Source: Mycobacterium deserti
Lineage (GTDB): Bacteria; Actinomycetota; Actinomycetes; Mycobacteriales; Mycobacteriaceae
Length of the DNA: 64,000 nucleotides
Reading direction: 5' to 3'
Assembly (NCBI RefSeq): GCF_025345615.1
Contig: NZ_JAODWD010000006.1
Coordinates: 248,001 to 312,000 of the forward strand
Shown: positions 27,440 to 35,782 of the stretch, piece after piece
How positions within the stretch are numbered: position 1 is the first letter of the stretch
Layout of the letters: each line of letters begins with the position of its first letter
Notes under the pieces: model-generated
Seen by the model: only the letters and a program-made list of their open reading frames with translations
The model's database searches: none
What the model was told of the DNA's origin: nothing
Program-made: the position numbers and the translations under genes

Positions 27440-28496
27440 TGCCCCGGGTGTGCCCGGCGTCCTGACGCCCGCGCAGTGCCGACAAACCGCACAGGCGATC
27501 GCCGAGACCCAGGAGCCCTCGGGCGCCATCCCGTGGTTCCCCGGCCACCACACAGATCCGTGGGACCACGTCGAGAACGCGATGGCACTGACGGTTGCGG
27601 GTCTGCTCGAGCCCGCGCGAGCAGCGTTCGAATGGTGTCGCACCATGCAGCGCCCAGACGGGTCATGGCCGATTCAACTGCGCAACGGTGTGGTCGAAGA
27701 CGCCAACAGCGACAGCAATTTCTGCGCCTACATCGCCACCGGCGTCTGGCACCACGTGCTCGTCACCGGTGATCGCCGGTTCGCAGAAACCATGTGGCCG
27801 GTTGTCAGCAAGGCCATCAGCTTCGTACTCGAATTGCAGGCTGGCGGTGGGGAAATCGCCTGGGCGAAGGGGCCTTCCGGTCCCGAGCCGGATGCGCTTC
27901 TGACCGGGTGCGCGAGCATCTACCACAGCATCCGCTGCGCGCTGGCGCTCGCGGACTACTTCGACGACCCGCAGCCGGAATGGGAGGTCGCCGTCGGCCG
28001 TCTCGGACATGCCATCGTGCACCACCCAGAAGCGTTCGTGACAAAGGACCGCTGGTCGATGGAGTGGTACTACCCGATCCTCGGCGGAGCGCTGCGCGGC
28101 GCCGCGGCCCGGCAGCGCATCGACGAGCGGTGGGACGATTTTGTCGTGCCTGGTCTCGGCATCCGTTGCGTTGACGACCGGCCGTGGGTGACTGGAGCCG
28201 AAACCTGTGAACTGGTCCTGGCTTTGGACGCGATGGGCGACTCCGTGCGCGCGCACGAACAGTTCGCGGCCATGCACCATCTGCGCGAGACCGACGGGTC
28301 CTATTGGACCGGCCTGGTGTACGCGGATGGGAAACGCTGGCCTGTTGAACGCACGACGTGGACCGGCGCGGCGATGATCCTCGCCGCCGACGCGCTGTCG
28401 CGGACCACGCCGGCCAACGGCATCTTCCGCGGTGCGGAACTGCCGCGTGGTCTCGAGGGCGAATACGATTGTGAGTGCGCGACAAGCGATCGCTAG
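27426..28496 (+). CDS. Alpha/alpha-toroid protein (prenyltransferase / six-hairpin-like)
   Basis: About 356 residues. The start is not clear: TTG 27426 overlaps the methyltransferase end; GTG 27450 also fits. Repeating helix pairs with aromatic and acidic residues (GAIPWFPGHHTDPWDHVENA, QRPDGSWPIQL, VTGAETCELVLALDAMG, ETDGSYWTGLVY) fit the alpha-alpha barrel of squalene-cyclase/prenyltransferase or six-hairpin glycosidase proteins. The classical DxDD or zinc-site motifs are not evident, so the reaction is open. Last gene of the operon. Confidence 0.75.
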   Translation: MLSLDAPGVPGVLTPAQCRQTAQAIAETQEPSGAIPWFPGHHTDPWDHVENAMALTVAGLLEPARAAFEWCRTMQRPDGSWPIQLRNGVVEDANSDSNFCAYIATGVWHHVLVTGDRRFAETMWPVVSKAISFVLELQAGGGEIAWAKGPSGPEPDALLTGCASIYHSIRCALALADYFDDPQPEWEVAVGRLGHAIVHHPEAFVTKDRWSMEWYYPILGGALRGAAARQRIDERWDDFVVPGLGIRCVDDRPWVTGAETCELVLALDAMGDSVRAHEQFAAMHHLRETDGSYWTGLVYADGKRWPVERTTWTGAAMILAADALSRTTPANGIFRGAELPRGLEGEYDCECATSDR

Positions 28497-28530
28497 CTCG
28501 ACACCCTGAGAGTGCTTCGGCGCTGAGGCG

Positions 28531-29178
28531 TTACAGCGCCTCGCCGGGCACGCCGGACGTCCGCTCGAGTACCCGCATCGACCCGGTGGCCGATACCTCG
28601 AGGAAATCCCCGGTGTCCAGAGCTCTGCGGTAGACGTGGAAAGGCGCCTGGCCACCGTCCTCGGGATCGGGGAACACGTCGTGAATGATCAGCGCGCCAC
28701 CGATGTCGACCCACCGAACCCAGCCGTCGAAGTCTCGCTGTGCTGCTTCTTCGGTGTGGCCACCGTCAATGAACAGCAGCCGCAGCGGCATGCGCCAGCC
28801 GCGCGCCACCACCGAGGATTTCCCGACAACCGCGACGATGTGGTCGTCCACGTCGGCGGCATCTAAGGTGTGCCGCAATGTCGGCAGTGTGTCGAACAGT
28901 CCGGTCACCGGGTCGACCATCGACGTGTCGTGGTACTCCCAGCCTGGCTGGTGTTCCTCCGAGCCGTGGTGGTGGTCGACGGTGTAGATCACGCCGCCGG
29001 TCTGTTCGGCCGCCGCGCCGAGTAGGACCGTCGACTTCCCGCAATACGTACCGATTTCGACGCCGATGCCATCGCCGAGGTACTTGATCGCCGTGTCGTA
29101 CAGCGTCCGACCCTCGTCAGCGGGCATGAACCCGATGACCTGTTCTGCAAGCGCGAAGAGTTCGTCAGTGTGGCTCAT
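28531..29178 (-). CDS. SAM-dependent methyltransferase (Methyltransf_24/O-methyltransferase-like)
   Basis: 215 residues. GVEIGTYCGKSTVLL (residues 39-53) is the SAM-binding loop, IYTVDHHHGSEEHQ the following acidic/His segment, and LLFIDGGHTEEAAQRDF a metal-site-like motif of sugar and antibiotic O-methyltransferases. RBS GAGGAGGAG precedes ATG 29178. It converges on the GT4 operon and is divergent from tetR, sharing the 88-bp region that holds the second operator. Confidence 0.87.
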   Translation of the reverse strand: MSHTDELFALAEQVIGFMPADEGRTLYDTAIKYLGDGIGVEIGTYCGKSTVLLGAAAEQTGGVIYTVDHHHGSEEHQPGWEYHDTSMVDPVTGLFDTLPTLRHTLDAADVDDHIVAVVGKSSVVARGWRMPLRLLFIDGGHTEEAAQRDFDGWVRWVDIGGALIIHDVFPDPEDGGQAPFHVYRRALDTGDFLEVSATGSMRVLERTSGVPGEAL

Positions 29179-29229
29179 AAAGGTGTCTCCTCCTCGCGCA
29201 AGCGCTCATCGGTGGCCCCCAACTTACCG

Positions 29230-29273
29230 TTGCTGGCACTGGGTAGTTGTAGTAGCGTCCGGACATGTGTCCG
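29230..29273 (+). promoter_or_regulatory. tetR promoter with palindromic operator
   Basis: TTGCTG (29230-29235), a 17-bp spacer and TAGCGT (29253-29258), then the palindrome CGGACA-TG-TGTCCG (29260-29273), which overlaps the GTG start of tetR. Layout and half-sites match the operator at 25366. It also lies 82 bp upstream of the divergent methyltransferase. Confidence 0.68.
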
Positions 29274-29836
29274 ACGCGGCTCTGGAGTCGACGCGGCGCC
29301 GTCTGACCGCCAAACAGGCTGACACCGTTGATCGCCTTGGTCGAGCCGCGGTCGAACTGCTCAGTCGTGAGGGCTTTGCCGGTCTGACCGTGCGCCGCGT
29401 GGCCGCCGAGGCGGGCGTCGGTGCGGCCACCGCCTACACCTACTTCTCTTCCAAAGAGCATCTGATCGCCGAGGTGTTCTGGCGCCGGCTGGCGGCCGCC
29501 CCGCCCGCACCGCACGAGACGGGCGATCCGGCCGCGCGCGTCATCGAGGTGCTGCGGCACATCGCACTCCTGGTCGCCGACGAGCCGGAGTTCGCGGGCG
29601 CGGTGACCAACGCACTGCTGGGCCGGGACCCCGATGTGGAGGTATTGCGGCTGCGCATCGGCCGCGACATCCGCGACCGGCTGACCTCAGCGCTGGGGCC
29701 GACGGTCGATCCGGATGTCATCGACTCACTGGAGATGCTGTACTCGGGCGCGCTGGTGCGCGCGGGCATGGGCTACGCGTCGTACGCCGACATCGCGCAG
29801 CGATTGGAGAAGTCGGCCCGACTGATGCTGGGCTAG
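29267..29836 (+). CDS. TetR-family regulator of the glycosyltransferase cluster
   Basis: 189 residues from GTG 29267. The TetR HTH is clear (LTVRRVAAEAGVGAATAYTYFSS, residues ~40-62), then a ligand-binding helical domain. The start lies within its own palindrome, suggesting a leaderless, autorepressed transcript. Shared palindromes at 25366 and 29260 make it the probable repressor of the GT4 operon and the divergent methyltransferase. Its stop overlaps the next TetR gene tail to tail (CTAG). Confidence 0.88.
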   Translation: MSDAALESTRRRLTAKQADTVDRLGRAAVELLSREGFAGLTVRRVAAEAGVGAATAYTYFSSKEHLIAEVFWRRLAAAPPAPHETGDPAARVIEVLRHIALLVADEPEFAGAVTNALLGRDPDVEVLRLRIGRDIRDRLTSALGPTVDPDVIDSLEMLYSGALVRAGMGYASYADIAQRLEKSARLMLG

Positions 29837-30414
29837 CGCGAGCCGAACAACGCGGTCGAGGCCGCGATCGCGGGATCGAGAATGCCGCGCACGTCGTGGC
29901 CGTCCTCGACGAACAACGCAGTCAGTTCCCGCAGGCCGCCCAGCAGGATCAACGCCATGGGTCGCGAGATCGGCGACAGGTCCGCGCGCTGAAACCCCGG
30001 GCTGTCGGTGAGGTCGACGAGCATGTCGGTCAGGCGGTCCATCGCCATCCTGTGCAGCGGCATCGCTGCGGCGCCCAGCGCGGGCGCCTCACGAATCCAG
30101 CTCAACGTGATCGCGGGCCGGGCTGCGATGTGGTCGACGTAGGCCGTCGCGGCCTGCCGAATCTGCTCGTCCCAGTCGGCAGCCGGATCGACGGCGGCGG
30201 TGATGTTGGCGATCAGCGTCTCGTTGTTCCTGTGCAGGAGTTCGATCAGGCATTCCTCCTTGCTCGCGAAGTGCTCGTAGAACGTGCGCTTCGACGTGCG
30301 GGCCTGCCGGACGATGTCGGCGACCGTCGTATCGCGGTAGCCGCGTTCGTTGATCGACGCGGTCATCCCGTCCAGCAACCGGTCGCGGAAGGGGTCTTGG
30401 ACCGCTGTCGTCAC
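29833..30414 (-). CDS. TetR-family regulator of cyp138 (Rv0135c-like)
   Basis: 193 residues from GTG 30414 with GGAGG upstream; the frame is open to 30471. HTH TTVADIVRQARTSKRTFYEHF (about residues 29-49, in two helices), then a helical ligand domain. Divergent from the P450 gene, as Rv0135c is from cyp138 in M. tuberculosis. GGTAC/GTACC repeats in the shared promoter are the likely operator. Confidence 0.9.
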   Translation of the reverse strand: MTTAVQDPFRDRLLDGMTASINERGYRDTTVADIVRQARTSKRTFYEHFASKEECLIELLHRNNETLIANITAAVDPAADWDEQIRQAATAYVDHIAARPAITLSWIREAPALGAAAMPLHRMAMDRLTDMLVDLTDSPGFQRADLSPISRPMALILLGGLRELTALFVEDGHDVRGILDPAIAASTALFGSR

Positions 30415-30444
30415 ATCGCCTCCTTCCAACCCTTGCGCATGCCT

Positions 30445-30491
30445 GGTACAGGGCGGTACCGTACGAGACATCCTCGGTACATCGTAGTACC
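30445..30491. promoter_or_regulatory. GGTAC/GTACC repeat operator between tetR and cyp138
   Basis: Half-sites GGTAC at 30445, CGGTACCG at 30454-30461, and GGTAC-N6-GTACC at 30476-30491 cluster in the 104-bp divergent promoter. Repeated palindromic half-sites in this position fit TetR autoregulation and control of the P450. Confidence 0.6.
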
Positions 30492-30518
30492 AAAGCGACC
30501 GCTGGGAGTGGTTCCGAC

Positions 30519-31859
30519 ATGACCGATGCTGCAGTTGTCAACAGCGATGCCCCCACCACACCGCTGCGACGCCCGCCGGCGTTGCCGTACCCCAAAGTCG
30601 CGCAGGGCGTGGCTTTCGCCGGATTCCGCCGGTGGATGATGCGCAAGGCGATCGACAAGTACGGGCCGGTGTTTGCGATCAACATTCCGTTCTTCGGGCG
30701 CACGGTGATGGTCGCCGACCAGAAGTTGGTCAAGCAGGTGTTCATGGCGAGCACCGACGACCTGATCAACGTGCAGCCCAACCTCAGCCGGATCTTCGGC
30801 GACGGGTCGGTGTTCGCGCTGGACAAAGAGGCGCACCGAACCCGCCGCAAGCTTCTCGCGCCGCCGTTCCACGGCCAGAGCATCAAGAACTACGAGAAGA
30901 TCATCGAAGAGGAGACACTGCGCGAGACCGCGAACTGGCCGGAGGGCACCGAGTTCCGGTCGTTGGAGCCGATGAACCGGATCACGCTCAACGTGATCCT
31001 GCGAACCGTGTTCGGCGCCGACGGCATCGAGCTCGACTACCTGCGCAAGATCATTCCGCCGTGGGCCGAACTAGGTTCGCGCATGGCCACTTTGCCCGAG
31101 CCACCGTTCAGTCTGGGGCGCCGTAGCCCATGGGGCCGGCTGGCCGAGTTCCGCCGAAACTTCGACGACACCGTCTTCGCGCTGATCGACAAGGCCGAGG
31201 CGGATCCGCGCCTGGACGAGCGCACCGACATCCTGGCTCTGCTGCTGCGCAGCCGCTACGAGGACGGCACGCCGATGTCGCGCCAGCACATCTCCGACGA
31301 GCTGCTGACGCTGCTCGGCGCCGGACACGAGACCACCGCCTCGACCCTCGGGTGGGCCTTCGAACGGCTGCGCCGCCATCCCGACGTCGTCGCCGAGCTA
31401 GTCAGGGAGAACGACGAGGGAGGCGGCGACTACCGCCAAGCCATGATCCTCGAACTGCAGCGCGCCCGCACCGTCATCGACTTCGCCGGAAGGCACGTCA
31501 CCGCACCGCATTTCGAGCTCGGCAACTGGCGCATCCCGCACGGCTACACGATCATCGTGAGCCTGGCCGATCTGCACCGGAACGCCGAGATCTTCCCCGA
31601 TCCCGAGAAGTTCGATCCGAGCCGCTTCGTCGGCACCCGGCCGCCGGCGTTCGCGTGGATGCCGTTCGGCGGCGGAACGCGGCGCTGCATCGGCGCCGCC
31701 TTCGCCAACACCGAAATGGACGTGGTGCTGCGAACGGTGTTGCGAGACTTCACGATCGAGACCGATAACGCTCCCGACGAGAAGGTGCACTTCCGAGGTA
31801 TCGCCTACACCCCGAAGGACGGCGGCCTCATCACCGTGCGGCGACGCCGGGCGGCCTAA
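30519..31859 (+). CDS. cyp138: Cytochrome P450, CYP138-like
   Basis: 446-residue heme monooxygenase. The oxygen-binding I-helix motif AGHETT is at 268-273, the ExxR pair at E312/R315, and the heme-binding FGGGTRRCIG with Cys390. Context (TetR upstream, msrA downstream) equals Rv0135c-Rv0136-Rv0137c. Soluble cytoplasmic type, needing ferredoxin partners encoded elsewhere. Substrate unknown. Confidence 0.93.
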   Translation: MTDAAVVNSDAPTTPLRRPPALPYPKVAQGVAFAGFRRWMMRKAIDKYGPVFAINIPFFGRTVMVADQKLVKQVFMASTDDLINVQPNLSRIFGDGSVFALDKEAHRTRRKLLAPPFHGQSIKNYEKIIEEETLRETANWPEGTEFRSLEPMNRITLNVILRTVFGADGIELDYLRKIIPPWAELGSRMATLPEPPFSLGRRSPWGRLAEFRRNFDDTVFALIDKAEADPRLDERTDILALLLRSRYEDGTPMSRQHISDELLTLLGAGHETTASTLGWAFERLRRHPDVVAELVRENDEGGGDYRQAMILELQRARTVIDFAGRHVTAPHFELGNWRIPHGYTIIVSLADLHRNAEIFPDPEKFDPSRFVGTRPPAFAWMPFGGGTRRCIGAAFANTEMDVVLRTVLRDFTIETDNAPDEKVHFRGIAYTPKDGGLITVRRRRAA

Positions 31860-31873
31860 GCCGCCCAGGCCAG

Positions 31874-32413
31874 CTAGGTTCTCCGACTGTCGTGTGGGCC
31901 CAGCTCGGCCTTCTCCCGTTTCGGCAACGTCCAACCCGGGCGGGGGAAGTGGCAGGTGTAGCCGCTGGGAAACCGCTCCAGGTAGTCCTGGTGTTCGGGC
32001 TCGGCCTCCCAGAAGTCGCCCGCCGGAGTGACCTCGGTGACGACCTTGCCCGGCCACAGGCCGGAAGCGTCGACATCGGCGATGGTGTCCAGTGCGATGC
32101 GCTTCTGCTCGTCGTCGACGTAGAAGATCGCCGACCGGTAACTGCTGCCGACATCGTTGCCCTGACGATTCTTCGTCGTCGGATCATGGATCTGGAAGAA
32201 GAACTCGAGCAGCGCCCGATAATCGGTCTGGGTCGGGTCGTAGACGATCTCGATCGCCTCGGCGTGTCCGGGGTGGTTGCGGTAGGTGGCGTTGGCGTTC
32301 TCGCCGCCGGTGTAGCCGACCCGGGTCGACACCACGCCGGGCTGCCTGCGGATCAGGTCTTGCATGCCCCAGAAGCAGCCGCCCGCCAGGATCGCCTTCT
32401 TGTCGTCGCTCAT
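31874..32413 (-). CDS. msrA: Peptide methionine-S-sulfoxide reductase
   Basis: 179 residues from ATG 32413. Reduces the S-epimer of methionine sulfoxide. The catalytic motif GGCFWG has Cys13; FEG-type sequence blocks QIHDPTTKNRQGNDVGSSYR and EPEHQDYLERFP match the family. It is 13 bp after msrB on the same strand, so both epimers are repaired from one operon. Convergent with cyp138. Confidence 0.95.
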   Translation of the reverse strand: MSDDKKAILAGGCFWGMQDLIRRQPGVVSTRVGYTGGENANATYRNHPGHAEAIEIVYDPTQTDYRALLEFFFQIHDPTTKNRQGNDVGSSYRSAIFYVDDEQKRIALDTIADVDASGLWPGKVVTEVTPAGDFWEAEPEHQDYLERFPSGYTCHFPRPGWTLPKREKAELGPHDSRRT

Positions 32414-32426
32414 CGCCGATTCCCTT

Positions 32427-32879
32427 CTAGGCCGTCTTTGTGAACAGGGACTTGTAGTCCCCATATCCTTGTGCCTCGAGGTCGTCGAGGTGGACGAACC
32501 GCAACGCCGCTGAGTTGATGCAGTAGCGCAACCCGCCTTCGGTGCGCGGCCCGTCGTTGAAGATGTGTCCGAGGTGGCTGTCGCCGTGGCTCGAGCGCAC
32601 CTCCGTGCGGATCATCAAGTGGGAGAAGTCGCGCTTCTCCACCACGTTGTCCTTGTCGATCGGCCGAGTGAAGCTCGGCCAGCCGGTGCCGCTCTCGAAC
32701 TTGTCGACCGAGGCGAACAACGGCTCGCCGGAGACGACGTCGACATAGATTCCCGGCTCGTGGTTGTCCCAGTACTCACCGGTGAACGGCCGCTCCGTGC
32801 CGTTCTCCTGGGTGACGTGGTACTGCTCGGGCGACAAAGCGTCGACGGCCTGAGGATTCTTGTTGTATTGCTGGGCCAT
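32427..32879 (-). CDS. msrB: Peptide methionine-R-sulfoxide reductase, zinc-less form
   Basis: 150 residues. Catalytic Cys120 in RYCINSAALRF, with GWPSF (66-70) and GDSHLGHIFNDGP. The two CxxC pairs that bind zinc in many MsrB proteins are missing: the usual sites read VSGEPLF and SSHGD. The resolving Cys must therefore be elsewhere or supplied in trans. msrA follows 13 bp downstream. H37Rv lacks an msrB at this locus, as far as I recall. Confidence 0.94.
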   Translation of the reverse strand: MAQQYNKNPQAVDALSPEQYHVTQENGTERPFTGEYWDNHEPGIYVDVVSGEPLFASVDKFESGTGWPSFTRPIDKDNVVEKRDFSHLMIRTEVRSSHGDSHLGHIFNDGPRTEGGLRYCINSAALRFVHLDDLEAQGYGDYKSLFTKTA

Positions 32880-32884
32880 AGTGC

Positions 32885-33304
32885 TTGTATAACCGTGTGC
32901 GCTCCTCGTGTAATCCCGTGCTGGTAGCCGTCATCACCTTGTCCGTTTTCGGCGCTCCACAGGCGTCGGCTCAGACCACGGTCGAGCCGCCCGAGCGTCC
33001 GTCGGCCGGCGCGATGTTCACCGACAACCCCGCGATCGTCGATGCGCATCCGATGCCGGTCGCTTCGTGGAGCCGATTCGCCGACGACCGTGCGCTGGCC
33101 GTGCACTTCACCACCGGCACACCCCAGTGCTTCGGTGTGCACGCGACCACGCGGGAGACCGCCGACACCGTGACGGTCGAGTTGCGCAGCGGCACGTTGC
33201 CCGAGGCCGTCGGGCGCGCCTGCATCATGATCGCACTCGAAGGCACCCTGCAGGTGCCGCTGCAGGCGCCGCTCGGCGACCGGCGGGTGCTCAGCGTGTA
33301 CTGA
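32885..33304 (+). CDS. Small secreted protein
   Basis: Up to 139 residues. The start is uncertain (TTG 32885 or GTG 32897). A signal peptide ends at PQASA/Q; the mature ~110 residues (DNPAIVDAHPMPVASWSRF ... TPQCFGVHATTRETADTVTV) are beta-rich with two Cys that may form a disulfide. Divergent from msrB with only ~5 bp between starts, so promoters overlap coding sequence. Family unknown to me. Confidence 0.72.
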   Translation: MYNRVRSSCNPVLVAVITLSVFGAPQASAQTTVEPPERPSAGAMFTDNPAIVDAHPMPVASWSRFADDRALAVHFTTGTPQCFGVHATTRETADTVTVELRSGTLPEAVGRACIMIALEGTLQVPLQAPLGDRRVLSVY

Positions 33305-33343
33305 CTCTCGACAAAGTTCAGTAGAACGTGTTCTAGTTTTCCG

Positions 33344-33871
33344 ATGATCATGTTCAGCCGCGACGAGCTGGCCGGGGCGTTCGAGAGGTTCGAAGCGACC
33401 GTCGCCCGCGCCGCCGAGACACGCGACTGGGACCCATGGGTGGAGCAGTATGCACCCGACGTGACCTATGTCGAACACGCTGTGGGCACCATGCGAGGAC
33501 GCGATGAGGTCCGCCCGTGGATCTGGCGGACCATGGAGAGCTTCCCCGGTAATCACATGACGTCGTTCCCGTCGCTGTGGACGGTCATCGACGAGCCGAC
33601 CGGCCGGATCATCTGCGAACTGGACAATCCCATGCGCGACCCCGGGGACGGCTCGGTCATCAGCGCCACCAACATCTCGATCCTCACCTACGCCGGTGAC
33701 GGACTGTGGCGCAGGCAGGAGGACATCTACAACCCGCTGCGGTTCGTCTCCGCGGCGATGAAGTGGTGCCGCAAGGCCGAGGAGCTCGGGACCCTGACCG
33801 ACGAGGCCGCCGACTGGATGCGGCAGTACGGCGCGGACGCAAGGAGCACGGAAGGCAGACGTCAACGGTGA
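33344..33871 (+). CDS. NTF2/SnoaL-like protein (Rv0138-like)
   Basis: About 175 residues from ATG 33344 (or ATG 33350). The cone-fold pattern is DWDPWVEQYAPDVTYVEHAVGTMRGRDEV and later LWRRQEDIYNPLRF. Position before the epimerase gene, with a GTGA overlap, matches Rv0138-Rv0139. Could be a small isomerase or hydratase acting with the next enzyme; substrate unknown. Confidence 0.82.
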   Translation: MIMFSRDELAGAFERFEATVARAAETRDWDPWVEQYAPDVTYVEHAVGTMRGRDEVRPWIWRTMESFPGNHMTSFPSLWTVIDEPTGRIICELDNPMRDPGDGSVISATNISILTYAGDGLWRRQEDIYNPLRFVSAAMKWCRKAEELGTLTDEAADWMRQYGADARSTEGRRQR

Positions 33872-34896
33872 GCGCTCAACCCAAGCTTGTCATCGGTGCG
33901 AATGGTTTCCTCGGCTCGCACGTCACCCGGCAACTGGTCGCCGATGGTCACGAGGTGCGGGTGATGGTGCGCCCCACAGCGAAAACGATCGGCATCGACG
34001 ACCTGGACGTCACCCGGTTCCTCGGCGACATCTGGGACGGCGACACCCTGCGTGAGGCCATGTCCGGCTGTGATGACGTGTACTACTGCGTCGTGGACAC
34101 CCGCGGGTGGCTCAATGACCCGGCACCACTGTTTCGCACCAATGTCGAGGGCACCCGCAACGTGCTCGAGGTCGCCAGGAACGTGCACGACGATGGCGCG
34201 CTGCGCAAGTTCGTCTTCACCAGCAGCTATGTGACGGTCGGGCGGCGTCGCGGCCACCGCGCGTCCGAGGACGACGTGATCACCAGCGAACGCGGGCTCA
34301 CGCCATATGTGCGTTCCCGGCTGTGGGCCGAGAACATGGTGCTGCAGTACGCGACGGAGTACGGGCTGCCCGCGGTCGCGATGTGCGTCTCGACGACCTA
34401 CGGCGGGGGCGACTGGGGCCGGACTCCGCACGGGGCGATCATTGCCGGAGCGGCGTTCGGCAAGCTGCCGTTCGTGATGAGTGGCATCGAACTCGAGGCC
34501 GTCGGCGTCGACGACGCGGCGCGGGCGATGATCCTGGCCGCCGAGCACGGACGGGTGGGCGAGCGCTACCTGATCTCGGAGAAGATGATCAGCAATGCCG
34601 ATGTCGTGCGGATCGCCGCCGAAGCCGCGGGCATGCCGCCACCAACGAGATCGCTTCCTCTGCCTGCCGCGTACGCGTTGGCCGCCATCGGCACGGTGAA
34701 GGGCCGGCTGCGTGGCACCGACGAACAGCTGTCGCTCGGGTCGCTTCGCCTGATGCGCGCAGAGGCCGAAGTAGACCACGGCAAAGCGGTGCGCGAACTG
34801 CATTGGCAGCCAACGCCTGTCGAGGAATCCATTCGTGAGGCGGCGCGCTTCTGGGCCGGCCTGCGCGACGCTCGACGCAAGAGCAAGTCGGGCTGA
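33868..34896 (+). CDS. NAD(P)-dependent epimerase/reductase (Rv0139-like)
   Basis: 342-residue extended short-chain dehydrogenase. The Rossmann motif GANGFLGSH is at 10-18. The usual YxxxK is replaced by a modified patch (TPYVRSRLWAEN), so the catalytic Tyr seems present but the Lys is Arg or Trp-shifted. Start GTG 33868 overlaps the previous stop (GTGA). Same gene order as Rv0138-Rv0139. Reaction unknown. Confidence 0.85.
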   Translation: MSAQPKLVIGANGFLGSHVTRQLVADGHEVRVMVRPTAKTIGIDDLDVTRFLGDIWDGDTLREAMSGCDDVYYCVVDTRGWLNDPAPLFRTNVEGTRNVLEVARNVHDDGALRKFVFTSSYVTVGRRRGHRASEDDVITSERGLTPYVRSRLWAENMVLQYATEYGLPAVAMCVSTTYGGGDWGRTPHGAIIAGAAFGKLPFVMSGIELEAVGVDDAARAMILAAEHGRVGERYLISEKMISNADVVRIAAEAAGMPPPTRSLPLPAAYALAAIGTVKGRLRGTDEQLSLGSLRLMRAEAEVDHGKAVRELHWQPTPVEESIREAARFWAGLRDARRKSKSG

Positions 34897-34960
34897 ACGG
34901 CGCGCCGATCGGTGTTCAGCGCGTAGCACGTCCGGTTGCACCGGGACTAGCCTGCGATGC

Positions 34961-35779
34961 GTGCGCGACAAACTGAACGTCGACCTGGCGGGAGCGCCGC
35001 AGACCATGCTGGCGACGTTCTACGCCAAGGCTCTGGACGCCGATCTGCCGAAGCCGATCCTGGGCGATCGGTTCGCCAAAGAGATCGTCGACCGCATCAA
35101 CTACGACTGGAAGAAGACCGCGATCACCGCGGCCAACTCGCCATCGGTCACCACTCGCAGCGCGCACTTCGACAACTGGGCCCGGCAGTTCCTGACGGTC
35201 AACCCCGCCGCGGTCGTCGTGCATCTCGGTTGTGGGCTCGACGCCCGCGCATTCCGGCTCGACCCCGGACCCGGCGTCGAATGGTTCGACGTCGACTACC
35301 CTGACGTCATCCGCCTGCGTGAACAGCTCTACCCCACCCGCCCGCACTATCGTCTGATCGCCGCGTCGGTCACCGATCCGAGTTGGTTCACCGAGATCCC
35401 CCGTGGCCGACCGCTTCTGATGGTCGGCGAGGGGCTGACGATGTACCTGACCCGGGACGACGGAGTCGCCCTGCTGCGTCGCGTCGTCGACCACGCTCCG
35501 TCGGGTGAGCTGCAGTTCGATGCGTTCAACCGGCTGGGCATCAGATCGCAGTGGATGAACGCGGTGGTGCGCCGCGCCGGGGCGACCCTGCACTGGGGCA
35601 TCGAAGGTCCGGCCGACATCGTCGACGCGGTGCCCGGCGTGCGGCTGTTGAGGTGGGAATCTCCGTTCGACTCCGCGAGCTTCGCCAGGGTGGCGTGGTA
35701 CTACCGCGCGATGGCCGCGGTCATGAGACCCGTTCCGGCACTGCGCTATATGGCGCAGTACCACCGCTACGCGTTCTAG
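34961..35779 (+). CDS. LCMT-family putative SAM-dependent methyltransferase
   Basis: 272 residues from GTG 34961. Leucine-carboxyl-methyltransferase-like family expanded in mycobacteria: SPSVTTRSAHFDNWARQFL, the SAM loop VVHLGCGLDARAFRLD (residues ~86-101), WFDVDYPDVIRLR and VGEGLTMYL. Substrate unknown. It ends 3 bp before the convergent crotonase gene. Confidence 0.87.
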   Translation: MRDKLNVDLAGAPQTMLATFYAKALDADLPKPILGDRFAKEIVDRINYDWKKTAITAANSPSVTTRSAHFDNWARQFLTVNPAAVVVHLGCGLDARAFRLDPGPGVEWFDVDYPDVIRLREQLYPTRPHYRLIAASVTDPSWFTEIPRGRPLLMVGEGLTMYLTRDDGVALLRRVVDHAPSGELQFDAFNRLGIRSQWMNAVVRRAGATLHWGIEGPADIVDAVPGVRLLRWESPFDSASFARVAWYYRAMAAVMRPVPALRYMAQYHRYAF

Positions 35780-35782
35780 CGG

